Made by a program: the position numbers and the translations under genes. The notes under the pieces are model-generated. The model was not told where the DNA came from. It made no database searches and worked only from the letters and a program-made list of their open reading frames with translations. A stretch of DNA of 64,000 nucleotides from Cerina sp048266425 (GTDB lineage Bacteria > Bacteroidota > Bacteroidia > Flavobacteriales > Flavobacteriaceae), in contig JBLWZN010000011.1 of the NCBI GenBank assembly GCA_048266425.1, forward strand, positions 1 through 64,000. Direction: 5' to 3'. This document shows, piece after piece, positions 46,232 to 55,900 of this stretch. The stretch's first letter is position 1. The number at the start of each line of letters is the position of its first letter.

Positions 46232-47026
46232 ATGATGGAGCATATCGAATTATTTTTCAAATCCATTTTTATAGACAATATGATATTTGCCACCTTTTTG
46301 GGAATGTGCTCCTATTTGGCCGTATCCAAAAAAGTAGCCACCGCAGTCGGACTGGGAGCAGCGGTCATATTTGTTTTGGCCGTGACGGTACCGATGAACT
46401 GGTTGTTGGATCAATATATATTAAAGGATGGTGCTTTGGCATGGTTGGGACCGGAATATGCGGATTATAACTTGGGATTCCTTTCCTTCATCCTATTTAT
46501 TGCAACTATCGCTACGATGGTACAATTGGTAGAGATTGTAGTGGAAAAATTTTCCCCTGCCCTTTATAACTCCTTAGGGATCTTCTTGCCGCTTATAGCT
46601 GTAAACTGTGCTATTCTTGGTGGTTCTCTTTTTATGCAATCCCGTGAAATCCCGTCTTTGGCCTTGGCCTTTAACTATGGGTTGAGCTCCGGAATTGGAT
46701 GGTTCTTGGCCATTTTGGCCATTGCCGCTATTCGTGAAAAAATTAGATACTCCAATGTCCCCCCAGCATTACGTGGATTAGGTATTACTTTCATCATTAC
46801 CGGACTTATGGCCATTGGGTTTATGAGTTTTGGTGGGATGCTTACGGGAGGTGGTGACGATAGCGCCCCCAAAAAAACCGCAGAAACCGAAACCGCCCAA
46901 AAAGCGAACGGGGTAAATGCACCTTCGGTTCGTCTAAATGACGAAACTGGACAGGAAACGACAAAGAAAATTAAAAAAGAGGCCGATGAAAATACGGTTT
47001 CTTACAACAATGCGATAAATAGATAA
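46232..47026 (+). CDS. nqrE: Na+-translocating NADH:quinone reductase subunit E with C-terminal extension
   Basis: A 264-residue membrane subunit, partner of NqrD. The conserved core of about 205 residues has six hydrophobic segments with Cys in G-M-C-S-Y-L-A-V-S (near 25) and in A-V-N-C-A-I-L-G (near 125). After F-G-G-M-L-T-G-G-G-D there is a hydrophilic tail of about 55 residues rich in Lys, Glu, Thr and Asn, absent from Vibrio NqrE (about 198 aa). Two Met codons start the frame; either is possible. nqrF begins 2 bp downstream. Confidence 0.95.
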   Translation: MMEHIELFFKSIFIDNMIFATFLGMCSYLAVSKKVATAVGLGAAVIFVLAVTVPMNWLLDQYILKDGALAWLGPEYADYNLGFLSFILFIATIATMVQLVEIVVEKFSPALYNSLGIFLPLIAVNCAILGGSLFMQSREIPSLALAFNYGLSSGIGWFLAILAIAAIREKIRYSNVPPALRGLGITFIITGLMAIGFMSFGGMLTGGGDDSAPKKTAETETAQKANGVNAPSVRLNDETGQETTKKIKKEADENTVSYNNAINR

Positions 47027-47028
47027 AA

Positions 47029-48336
47029 ATGATCTTAACTACAAGCACTCTTGGTACAGTCGTCATAACAGTGGTTGCCTTTATGGTTTTATTGTTATTA
47101 TTGGTGGCTCTTCTGCTGTTTACCAAGGAAAAACTATCGCCTTCAGGCCCTGTGACCATTACCATCAATGGGGAGAAAAAAATAGAGGTCGGTTCCGGAG
47201 GCTCCTTACTCTCAACATTGGGCAATCAAAAGATATTCCTTCCATCCGCTTGTGGGGGTGGTGGTACCTGTATTCAGTGCGAATGCCATGTGATTTCTGG
47301 TGGGGGGGAAGCCCTGCCTACCGAGACGCCACATTTTTCAAAAAGGGAATTGCGCGAAGGGATTCGTTTGGCCTGTCAGGTCCGGGTAAAACAGGATATG
47401 GAAATCACTATTCCCGAAGAGGTGTTCGGTATTAAAAAATGGGAAGCTACCGTGACCAGGAACTATAACGTAGCCTCATTTATCAAGGAATTTGTTGTAG
47501 AGATCCCGGAGGATATGAATTATAAGGCGGGAGGGTACATTCAAATCGAAATACCCGAATGCGAGATAAAATATTCCGATATCGATATAACAGCACATCC
47601 AAAAGAGCATGAAACCCCGGATAAGTTTCAAGCCGAATGGGATAAATTTAATCTTTGGCCCTTGGTAATGAAGAACCCTGAGGTTACGGAAAGGGCGTAT
47701 TCCATGGCCTCTTACCCTGCTGAAGGAAGGGAAATCATGCTGAACGTCCGTATTGCGACCCCGCCTTGGGACCGTGCCAAAAATGGATGGATGGCAGTTA
47801 ACCCTGGGATTGCATCCTCCTATATCTTTGCACAAAAGCCCGGGGATAAGGTTATTATTTCCGGACCTTATGGGGAGTTTTTTATAAATGAATCCAAAGC
47901 AGAGATGCTTTATGTCGGTGGTGGGGCAGGTATGGCCCCTATGAGGTCGCATCTTTACCACCTGTTCAAAACGTTAAAAACAGACCGTAAGGTTACTTTT
48001 TGGTACGGGGGACGTTCCAAACGTGAGTTGTTCTATCTGGAACATTTTCAAGAATTAGAGCGCGAATTCCCTAATTTTAAGTACTATTTGGCACTTTCTG
48101 AGCCTTTGCCGGAGGATAATTGGAAAGTAAAGGAAACTTTGGATGGCCCGGGTGATGGTTTTGTTGGATTTATTCACAACTGTGTAATCGAAAATTACTT
48201 GAAGCATCACGAGGAACCCGAGGATATAGAACTTTATTTCTGTGGACCGCCACTGATGAACAAGGCTGTACAGAAAATGGGAGAGGATTTTGGTATCCCT
48301 GATGAAAATATCCGCTTTGACGATTTTGGGGGCTAA
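47029..48336 (+). CDS. nqrF: Na+-translocating NADH:quinone reductase subunit F
   Basis: A 435-residue NADH-oxidising subunit. An N-terminal membrane anchor (about 8-30) is followed by a ferredoxin-like domain with Cys75, Cys81, Cys84 and Cys116 (C-x5-C-x2-C...C) for the 2Fe-2S cluster. The FAD domain has R-A-Y-S-M-A-S-Y-P, and the NADH domain has G-G-G-A-G-M-A-P-M-R-S-H and F-C-G-P-P-L-M-N. Length and order match the family. A strong terminator follows at 48360. Confidence 0.97.
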   Translation: MILTTSTLGTVVITVVAFMVLLLLLVALLLFTKEKLSPSGPVTITINGEKKIEVGSGGSLLSTLGNQKIFLPSACGGGGTCIQCECHVISGGGEALPTETPHFSKRELREGIRLACQVRVKQDMEITIPEEVFGIKKWEATVTRNYNVASFIKEFVVEIPEDMNYKAGGYIQIEIPECEIKYSDIDITAHPKEHETPDKFQAEWDKFNLWPLVMKNPEVTERAYSMASYPAEGREIMLNVRIATPPWDRAKNGWMAVNPGIASSYIFAQKPGDKVIISGPYGEFFINESKAEMLYVGGGAGMAPMRSHLYHLFKTLKTDRKVTFWYGGRSKRELFYLEHFQELEREFPNFKYYLALSEPLPEDNWKVKETLDGPGDGFVGFIHNCVIENYLKHHEEPEDIELYFCGPPLMNKAVQKMGEDFGIPDENIRFDDFGG

Positions 48337-48359
48337 CACCTAATCTAATAAAATACACA

Positions 48360-48395
48360 CCTGACAGATTTTTAAAAATCTGTCAGGTTTTTTTT
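48360..48395 (+). terminator. nqr operon terminator
   Basis: CCTGACAGATTTTT and AAAAATCTGTCAGG form a perfect 14-bp hairpin with essentially no loop (a near-complete palindrome), followed by eight Ts. It ends just before the next start codon at 48401. Confidence 0.93.
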
Positions 48396-48400
48396 GAACT

Positions 48401-48757
48401 ATGCGACCTTTAACGGAACAGGAACTGCACAATTTGGCGATGAATTTGGTCGGCCATGAACTGGAGGCCCAGGGGTATGAATTTATGGGGGTGAACAGTA
48501 AATTGAAAAAGAACCCCCAATTTGTATGCCTTAAGAATAAAATGCTCCATTTTGTTGTAGTTCGATACGTTCCCTACCCAGAAAATCCGAAAATTTACGA
48601 TTTGGCGGTAATGCAGGAGTTAAAGGAACACGCCTCGAAATTTGAGGCCAAGACCTTTTATGCAGGCGTCGGACTTTCAAATGCAGCGGATCAAAGTCTG
48701 CCTGTTTATTTAAATGAAGATTACATCGTGGATTATGATGGTCTAATCGAGGTTTAA
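48401..48757 (+). CDS. Small conserved protein often annotated as an Nqr-associated protein
   Basis: A 118-residue soluble protein with no signal peptide, cysteine pair or membrane segment; the visible content is an alpha/beta pattern (H-F-V-V-V-R-Y-V-P-Y-P-E, A-K-T-F-Y-A-G-V-G-L-S-N-A). It has no resemblance to NqrF despite similar names given to homologues next to nqr operons. It starts 6 bp after the nqr terminator T-run, so it is either expressed by read-through or from a promoter inside nqrF. Function not recognised. Its position between nqrF and apbE suggests a link to Nqr assembly. Confidence 0.75.
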   Translation: MRPLTEQELHNLAMNLVGHELEAQGYEFMGVNSKLKKNPQFVCLKNKMLHFVVVRYVPYPENPKIYDLAVMQELKEHASKFEAKTFYAGVGLSNAADQSLPVYLNEDYIVDYDGLIEV

Positions 48758-48938
48758 ATCCCTTTTTGATTTTGATGTTCTTGAAAAAAATCATTTTAAA
48801 AGGGATAGGGAGTATAGATAATTGAAAGGCGGATTTACTTTTGGAATTGGTTTTTTAATTTTGGATGCCTTTTGTCTTTGCTCGTATCGTTTGTTTACCC
48901 TACTTGTGTTCCATTTTTAATTTAATCTTAATCATACC

Positions 48939-49943
48939 TTGAAGAAAATAGGACTTATAATTTTAGTAGCTTGTTTCGTTTCTTGTGGGAAACACGGTAA
49001 TCTGGTTAAAAATATGTCGAGTGGTGGAGCATTGGGGACAACGTATCACATAACCTACATATCGGACAAACAGCTGGATTACCAGCCCGAAATCGATTCC
49101 GTTTTTGCTGCGATCAACCACTCCATGTCCACCTACATCCAAAATTCTGATATTTCCAGAATTAATGATGGAGATTCTACGGTGGTGGTAGACCAAATGT
49201 TTCGGGATGTATTTGAGCTTTCCAAGCAGGTGCACGACAGCACGGATGGGTATTTTGATCCCACCGTAGGGGTATTGGTGGATGCCTGGGGTTTTGGACC
49301 AGGGAAGCAGATAGAGCTGGACAGTGCCAAAGTTGACAGTTTGTTGGATTATGTAGGTTTTGAAAAGGTCGGGATTACAGATGACAATAGAATAACAAAA
49401 TCCGATTACCGTATTCGCTTTGATTTTAACGCAATCGCCAAGGGTTACGCTATCGATAGATTGGCCGCTATGCTTGATGCAAAGGGCATTGCTAACTATT
49501 TGGTAGAAGTAGGAGGGGAGATTGTCGCCAAAGGAAAAAACATTATGAAGGAAAAATCCTGGGTGGTAGGTATAGACAATCCGGAAGGAAAGGACAGGAG
49601 TAAGCCCATCGTTTTGCTGAGTTTGGAAAACGAAGCTTTGGCATCCTCCGGAAACTACAGGAAGTTCCGAATTGATTCGATTTCCGGGAAGAAATACGTA
49701 CATACCGTGAATCCGAAAACCGGGTACACCAAAAATTCCAATGTACTTGGATCAAGTGTCATTGCAAGCAACTGTGCCAAGGCCGATGCCTACGCCACGG
49801 CTTTTATGGCCATGGACTTGGACGAATCCATAGCGCTTTTGGTACGTGAAAAGGATATGGAGGCATTTATCGTTTATCTCGATGCGGATGGAAATATAGA
49901 GGAATTTATTACCGACGGGTTTAAGAAGAGGATTGTGGAATAA
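48939..49943 (+). CDS. apbE: FAD:protein FMN transferase (ApbE), lipoprotein
   Basis: A 334-residue periplasmic flavin transferase that attaches FMN to threonines of NqrB and NqrC. The start is TTG at 48939, the only codon giving the signal peptide M-K-K-I-G-L-I-I-L with a lipobox V-S-C. Family motifs: G-T-T-Y-H-I near the N-terminus, F-N-A-I-A-K-G-Y-A-I-D (FAD/Mg site), V-E-V-G-G-E-I, S-G-N-Y-R-K-F and H-T-V-N-P-K-T-G, then A-x-x-D-A-Y-A-T-A (Mg-binding Asp). Position 0.6 kb after nqrF supports its role in Nqr maturation. Confidence 0.95.
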   Translation: MKKIGLIILVACFVSCGKHGNLVKNMSSGGALGTTYHITYISDKQLDYQPEIDSVFAAINHSMSTYIQNSDISRINDGDSTVVVDQMFRDVFELSKQVHDSTDGYFDPTVGVLVDAWGFGPGKQIELDSAKVDSLLDYVGFEKVGITDDNRITKSDYRIRFDFNAIAKGYAIDRLAAMLDAKGIANYLVEVGGEIVAKGKNIMKEKSWVVGIDNPEGKDRSKPIVLLSLENEALASSGNYRKFRIDSISGKKYVHTVNPKTGYTKNSNVLGSSVIASNCAKADAYATAFMAMDLDESIALLVREKDMEAFIVYLDADGNIEEFITDGFKKRIVE

Positions 49944-50167
49944 AAATTGGACTCCGTCAAAGCAGTCGCCCCAAGGAGAAAGGATAAAGGATGGAAAGAC
50001 CAAAAACAAAAGGAATCTAGTGAGTTTTCTCCCAGCTATAAATAGATTCAAAAATCAATTATAATTGTACTTTTATAACTGATTTGTCCATGGTCCTTTG
50101 TCTTTTCGTCATTAATCAAGATAATTATACCTCAATTTTAATTCGCAAAAAAGAAAGTAGAAATCCA

Positions 50168-50932
50168 CTACTTACTGACAAAAGGAATTATTTCCCCCTT
50201 GGCCAAACGGTTTTCATCCAATTGTTCCAAGGTTAATTCCTTGGTGTAATCCTCTTCCATGACGGCAAACCCAACCTTTCTAAGTTTGTCAAAATAATCC
50301 CTTCCGTAGATACGCACATGGTCGTACTGGCCAAATATTTTTGCCCTTTCCTTTCGATCTGTTATGGTATCGTCCTCAAAAGTAACCGTCCTTTTTAAAT
50401 CTTGCGGTATTTGGAATATGCCCCAACCCCCAGGTTTTAATATTCGATAAAGTTCCTTCATTGCACCGAGATCATCCGGGATATGTTCCAATACGTGGTT
50501 GCAAAGTATAACGTCAAAGGAATTGTCAGGAAAGGGAAGGTCGCATATGTCCGCCTTAACATCGGCCAAGGGTGAATTAAGGTCCGTGGTAACGTATTCC
50601 AGGTTGGCTAGTGCCTTAAAGCGATTGTAAAATGCCTGTTCCGGTGCAAAATGCAATACCTTATGGGGGGAGGTAAAGAAATTGGTCTTGTTTTTTAGGT
50701 AGAGCCACAACAATCTATGGCGTTCCAGGGAGAGCGTCGAGGGGGAGAGTACGTTTTCCCTTGGATTTTCGTAGCCATAAGGTAGAAATTTACGAAAACT
50801 CTTGCCGTCAATAGGATCTGTATACTTGGTTCCCCTATACCAAACAGCAAGCAAGGGTCGTACCAGATAGCTAAATTTTATAAGAAGAGGCCGGGGAATC
50901 GTATTGAGTACGGTTTTAAAAATTTTGGACAC
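50168..50932 (-). CDS. Class I SAM-dependent methyltransferase
   Basis: A 254-residue enzyme with a methyltransferase-11 type fold. An N-terminal region with Y-R-G-T-K-Y-T-D-P-I-D-G-K resembles a small zinc-less substrate domain. SAM motif I is degenerate (V-L-H-F-A-P-E-Q-A); motif II/III are D-I-C-D-L-P-F-P-D-N-S-F-D-V-I-L-C-N-H-V-L-E-H-I and L-K-P-G-G-W-G. Substrate unknown. It starts 3 bp after map and is likely co-transcribed with it. Confidence 0.83.
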   Translation of the reverse strand: MSKIFKTVLNTIPRPLLIKFSYLVRPLLAVWYRGTKYTDPIDGKSFRKFLPYGYENPRENVLSPSTLSLERHRLLWLYLKNKTNFFTSPHKVLHFAPEQAFYNRFKALANLEYVTTDLNSPLADVKADICDLPFPDNSFDVILCNHVLEHIPDDLGAMKELYRILKPGGWGIFQIPQDLKRTVTFEDDTITDRKERAKIFGQYDHVRIYGRDYFDKLRKVGFAVMEEDYTKELTLEQLDENRLAKGEIIPFVSK

Positions 50933-50935
50933 GGA

Positions 50936-51751
50936 TTACACGAATTTTGTCGATCTAAATTCATTCTCCTCATCACTTTGGATCCCCAAGGCTTCATAGA
51001 TATATTGAAACGTGGATAACAATTCCGGTCTGCCGTTGACCAATGCAACATCGTGCTCATAATGCGCGCTGGGTAGCCCATCTGCGGTCAGGATGGTCCA
51101 TCCGTCCTTTAATTGCTTAATGCGATGGGTCCCCATATTGATCATGGGCTCTATGGCGACCACCATTCCCTCCACAAAGCGCTTTCCACGCCCCCGTTTC
51201 CCGTAGTTGGGCATCTCCGGACTCTCGTGAAGTTTTTTTCCAAGGCCATGGCCTACCAATTCCCGTACCACCCCATATCCATGGCTTTCACAATAGTTTT
51301 GGATAGCATAACCTACATCGCCCACCCGATTGCCTTTTTTAAACTCACGGATACCAATATAGAGGGACTCCTTGGTTACCCGTAACAATTTTTTGATTTC
51401 AGGCGCTACTTCCCCTACTTCAAAGGTGTAGGCATGGTCGCCGTAGAATCCATTTTTATAGGCACCACAGTCCACCGAAATTATATCTCCATCCTTAAGT
51501 GGTTCCTTGTTCGGAATACCGTGCACCACTTGGGCATTTGGACTCATGTTCAGGGTATTTGGAAAATCGTACATTCCCAAAAATCCCGGTTCCGCCCCTT
51601 GGGATCGGATATAATCCTCTGCCAATTTATCCAGAAAAAGTGCGTTTACCCCTGGTTTTATTTCTGAGGCCAACATCCCCAGCGTTCTTGATACCACCAA
51701 TGCGCTTTCGCGCATCAGCTCTATTTCTTCGGGCGACTTTGTTTTTATCAT
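50936..51751 (-). CDS. map: Type I methionine aminopeptidase
   Basis: A 271-residue dinuclear-metal enzyme that removes the initiator Met from nascent proteins. The pita-bread fold residues are all visible: substrate His in Q-V-V-H-G-I-P, metal Asp in S-V-D-C-G and G-D-H-A-Y-T-F, metal His in G-H-G-L-G, Glu in V-A-I-E-P-M and Glu in Y-E-H-D-V-A. A C-terminal extension of about 25 residues is longer than in E. coli Map (264 aa). The -7 box sits 5 bp before the ATG. Confidence 0.96.
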   Translation of the reverse strand: MIKTKSPEEIELMRESALVVSRTLGMLASEIKPGVNALFLDKLAEDYIRSQGAEPGFLGMYDFPNTLNMSPNAQVVHGIPNKEPLKDGDIISVDCGAYKNGFYGDHAYTFEVGEVAPEIKKLLRVTKESLYIGIREFKKGNRVGDVGYAIQNYCESHGYGVVRELVGHGLGKKLHESPEMPNYGKRGRGKRFVEGMVVAIEPMINMGTHRIKQLKDGWTILTADGLPSAHYEHDVALVNGRPELLSTFQYIYEALGIQSDEENEFRSTKFV

Positions 51752-51756
51752 AGCCG

Positions 51757-51764
51757 CAAAGATA
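51757..51764 (-). promoter_or_regulatory. -7 element of the map operon, leaderless spacing
   Basis: The minus strand reads TATCTTTG (TAnnTTTG), then five bases, then the ATG. The spacing equals that at 925-938, so transcription would begin at or next to the start codon. Confidence 0.45.
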
Positions 51765-51889
51765 AAACAATAGTTTAAAAAAGCCCCTAGAATGATTAGA
51801 TCTTGCTTCTTTTACAAGTGTTTGCCGATTATTGCGTTATACGAGTTAGTCCCCTACTGGGAAGGGGTTGGGAGATGTACAAACCCCGA

Positions 51890-52759
51890 TTATTTTGCAT
51901 CGTATTCCCTTTTATATTCGCCAGGGGTTCTGTTCGTAATGGATTTAAATTGTTTGTTAAAATTGGACAAGGTATGGAAGCCGCTTTCATAACAGGCTTG
52001 GGTGCTGTTCATTTTTTGTTCGATCAACAACTTGCAGGCATATCCTATTCTAAGCTCACTTAAAAAATCGGAGAAGGTTTTGTTGGCGTGATTTCTAAAG
52101 TATCGGCTGAAAGAGGAAGGTGTCATATGGGCCAAACCGGCCACTTCGGACAAGGTTATTTTTCTCTTGAAGTTTTGCAGAATAAAGGCGTGGGCTATCC
52201 CCATCCTTTTAGTGTCGGTCTCCCTAAGGGTATTGGTATATCCAGGGCTTGCCAAAAGCCTGTATTCCGCACTTTTCGCCAGACAGTTCAATATTTGCAA
52301 AAGCGCAATAAATCCTTCAAGGCCTTCCATGGGGACAAGGTCCAAAAGCATTTTTTTTATTATATCACCAGTTTCCCCAAATATTTCAATGCCCCTTTTG
52401 CTATTGTGTAAAAGTTGCTTCAACCGAATCATCTCCTCTTTTTGCAAAAGGTGTTTCCCGATCAAGTCCTCATCAAAATACACGACAATTCCCTCCGTGT
52501 ACATTTCCGGTCCTCCATCGCTATCCTTCTGATCACTTCGCCACAAATGGGGTAGATTGGGTCCCGTAAAAGTAATATCCCCCTTATTAAAGTGCTTTAT
52601 ATGATCTCCTATAAAACGGGTCCCCGAACCCTTTAACACCATAAACAGTTGATATTCCGTATGAAAATGCCAATTGGGGTCAAAATTGGGCTCTTTCAGC
52701 AATTTTGCCACATAAGTAAGTGTGCTTGGTATGGGAGATTTCTCGAGGGCTGCTTTCAT
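51890..52759 (-). CDS. AraC-family transcriptional regulator with cupin sensor domain
   Basis: A 289-residue regulator. The N-terminal cupin-like domain (H-F-H-T-E-Y-Q-L-F-M-V-L-K-G-S-G to P-N-L-P-H-L-W) likely binds a small sugar-type ligand. The C-terminal pair of helix-turn-helix motifs runs from K-I-T-L-S-E-V-A-G-L-A-H-M-T through G-F-H-T-L-S-N-F-N-K-Q-F-K with R-T-P-G-E-Y. It is divergent from the 3.5-kb ThuA/dehydrogenase gene, 141 bp apart, so it is a candidate regulator of the carbohydrate locus on its right. Confidence 0.92.
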   Translation of the reverse strand: MKAALEKSPIPSTLTYVAKLLKEPNFDPNWHFHTEYQLFMVLKGSGTRFIGDHIKHFNKGDITFTGPNLPHLWRSDQKDSDGGPEMYTEGIVVYFDEDLIGKHLLQKEEMIRLKQLLHNSKRGIEIFGETGDIIKKMLLDLVPMEGLEGFIALLQILNCLAKSAEYRLLASPGYTNTLRETDTKRMGIAHAFILQNFKRKITLSEVAGLAHMTPSSFSRYFRNHANKTFSDFLSELRIGYACKLLIEQKMNSTQACYESGFHTLSNFNKQFKSITNRTPGEYKREYDAK

Positions 52760-52900
52760 TACTGTATTCCGCTAATTTATCTATCCAAGATACCTATTTT
52801 TTCGAATTATGTCAAAATACAGTCAGAATAGGATGAAATCAAGGCAATTTATTATGGATTTAATTCTTAAAATTGAAGATATCTTTTAATTGCCATTGTT

Positions 52901-55900
52901 ATGAGAACATTTATCCCTCGATTAGGTCTTGCCATCTTGTTTGTGTGCGTACTTGTTGGATGTAACCGATCTAAAAAGGAAAAAGATGATACAGGTCCCA
53001 GAAGATTGGAAATCCTTTTTTTGGGCCATGCCAATGAACATCACAATTCTAGGGAATACGCTCCAATTTTGGCCTCTGCCCTGTCCAAGGATGGAATCAA
53101 TATTTCCTATACCGAGAATCTTGAAGACCTTAATTACTATAATTTGTCGCTTTACGACGGACTTATTATTTATGCCAATTATGATACAATATCCAAGCCG
53201 GAAGAAAAGGCTGTATTGGATTTTGTAAGATCGGGACATGCCTTTATCCCAATCCATTCCGCCAGTTTTTGTTTTAGAAACTCCCCGGATTATATAGATA
53301 TGGTTGGAGGTCAATTTATGAGCCACGATACGGCCACTTTTACCGCTAAGATTGTCAACAAGGACCATCCTTTGATGAAGAGTGTCAAAGAATTTTCTAC
53401 ATGGGACGAAACTTATGTGCATGATCATTTGAGCAAAGACCGTACGGTTTTGGAAGAGCGCATTGAGGGCGATCATAACGAACCATATACCTGGGTCAAG
53501 AACTTCGGGCAGGGCAGGGTATTTTATACGGCCTACGGTCATGACGAGCGAACATGGAACAACCCCGAATTCCAAAACTTGATTAAACAAGGGATTTTGT
53601 GGGGAGTAAACGATAAGGTGAAGGCACAATGGGAAGCTTTTGGAAAGACCATTCCAAAATTGGTATATAAGCCTATGCCCAATATTCCCAACTATGAAAA
53701 GCGGGATCCCGCACCTGAATATCAAGAACCGTTAACCCCAGAGGAATCAAAAAAGTTGATCCAGGTTCCGGCAGGATTTGATTTGGAGCTGTATGCGTCC
53801 GAACCCGAAATTATCAATCCAATTGCTATGAATTGGGACGAGAGAGGTCGTCTTTGGGTGGTGGAGACCGTAGATTACCCGAACACGGTAAGGAACGATA
53901 AGGGAACCGGGGATGATAGGATAAAGATTTGTGAGGACACGGACGGGGATGGCAAGGCGGATAAGTTTACCGTTTTTGCGGAAAACCTAAATATCCCGAC
54001 AAGCTTCACCTTCGCGAATGGTGGAATCATAATCTCCCAAGCTCCTGATTTTCTATTTTTAAAGGATACCGATGGGGACGATAAGGCCGATATTAAAAAA
54101 GTAATCATGACAGGTTGGGGCACCTTCGATACCCATGCAGGACCCTCCAACCTCCAAAGGGGAATGGATAATAAAATTTATGGGGTCGTCGGTTATTCTG
54201 GCTTCAAGGGGGAAATAGCGGGTCAACATTATGAGTTTGGACAGGCAGTGTACCGTTTTCACCCAGACCTTTCTGATTTTGAAGTGGTCACAAATACCAG
54301 TAATAATACTTGGGGTCTGGGATTCACCGAAGACAATAGCCTTTTTGCCTCCACAGCGAATAATACCCACAGCGTGTTTGTGGGCATTCCCAATGCTGAC
54401 TTTAAAGGTGTTGAGGGCATTCCGACGGAAGGCAGTAAAAAGATTGATGGTCACTATGCCATGCACCCGATTACAAGCCATGTCAGACAGGTGGACGTAT
54501 TCGGCGGGTTTACGGCCGCATCGGGACATAACTTTTATACGGCACGTAATTACCCGGCCCAATTTTGGGACAAGGTGGCCTTTGTTTGCGAACCTACCGG
54601 CCATTTGGTGCATATGGCCAAAATATCGAAGGATGGTGCCGGATATACCGAAAGCGATGGGTGGAACCTCTTTGCCGGTGCGGACGAATGGGTTGCTCCC
54701 GTGGCTGCAAGGGTAGGTCCGGATGGGGCGGTCTGGGTGTTGGATTGGTATAATTTTATCGTACAGCACAATCCGACGCCTACAAATGAAAGAGGTGGAT
54801 ACAATGCCGAAACCGGTGAAGGAAATGCCTATGTAAACCCATTGCGCGATAAGTCCCGCGGACGTATATGGCGCGTAGTTTGGAAAGGAGCCAAAGATTT
54901 TGAACCCATTGAATTGAGCAAGGATGAGCCCAAAAACCTGATTGAAGCACTATCCAACGACAATATGTTCTGGAGAACAACCGCCCAACGACTTTTGGTA
55001 GAGCGCGAAAAAAGGGATGTTCTTCCCGAACTATATGGTTTGGTGAACAGAAAGGAAGTTGATAGTCTTGGTCTAGATCCGGGAGCTCTTCATGCACTTT
55101 GGACCATTCAGGGGCTCGGTGCTATCGGTACGGAAAAGAAAGCCAACGAAATAGTGATGGGAGCTTTAAGGCATCCATCCTATGCGGTTCGAAAGGCAGC
55201 GATAGAAGTACTACCAAAGAATGAAATAGGAGTGGATGCATTGCTGAAAAAAGATTTGTTGCACGACGATAATCCAACTGTGCAATTGGCGGCCATCCTG
55301 TATTTGGCCGAAAGTGACCCCTCGGATTCGATTGGTGAAGCGTTGTATAGATTGGGCAAGGAGGAAAAGATCATAAATGATCAGTGGTTGTCCAAGGCGG
55401 TATATGTTGCTGCAAGCAAACATGCCAAAGGGTTTTTGATGGCTTATAAGCAGGAACATCCCCAAATGAAATCACCAAAAAAGGTGGGTATTGATAGAAC
55501 TCTGGAAAATTTGGATGTTAGCGGTTGGAAGGACATTCAGCTGCCCCAGTTCATTGAGGATGCGGGGCTGAATATCGACGGAATTATTTGGTTTAGAAAA
55601 AACTTCGAGGTTTCCACTTCCGATTCCGGCAAAAAAGGAAGTATTTCCTTGGGGCCCATAGATGATTCTGATGTTGTCTATATCAATGGGAAAAGGATTG
55701 GTGAAACGCAGGGCGATTATTTGGTAAGTAGGAACTATGTCATTCCCTCAGGTATCTTGAAGTCGGGAAATAATTCAATTTCCATTCAAGTTGAAGATAC
55801 CGGGGGTGGAGGAGGTCTCTATGGGAAATCCGATCAAATGCATATAAAAGTTGCAGGTAGCACTATTCCGCTAGCCGGTAAATGGAAATTTCAGGTGGAA

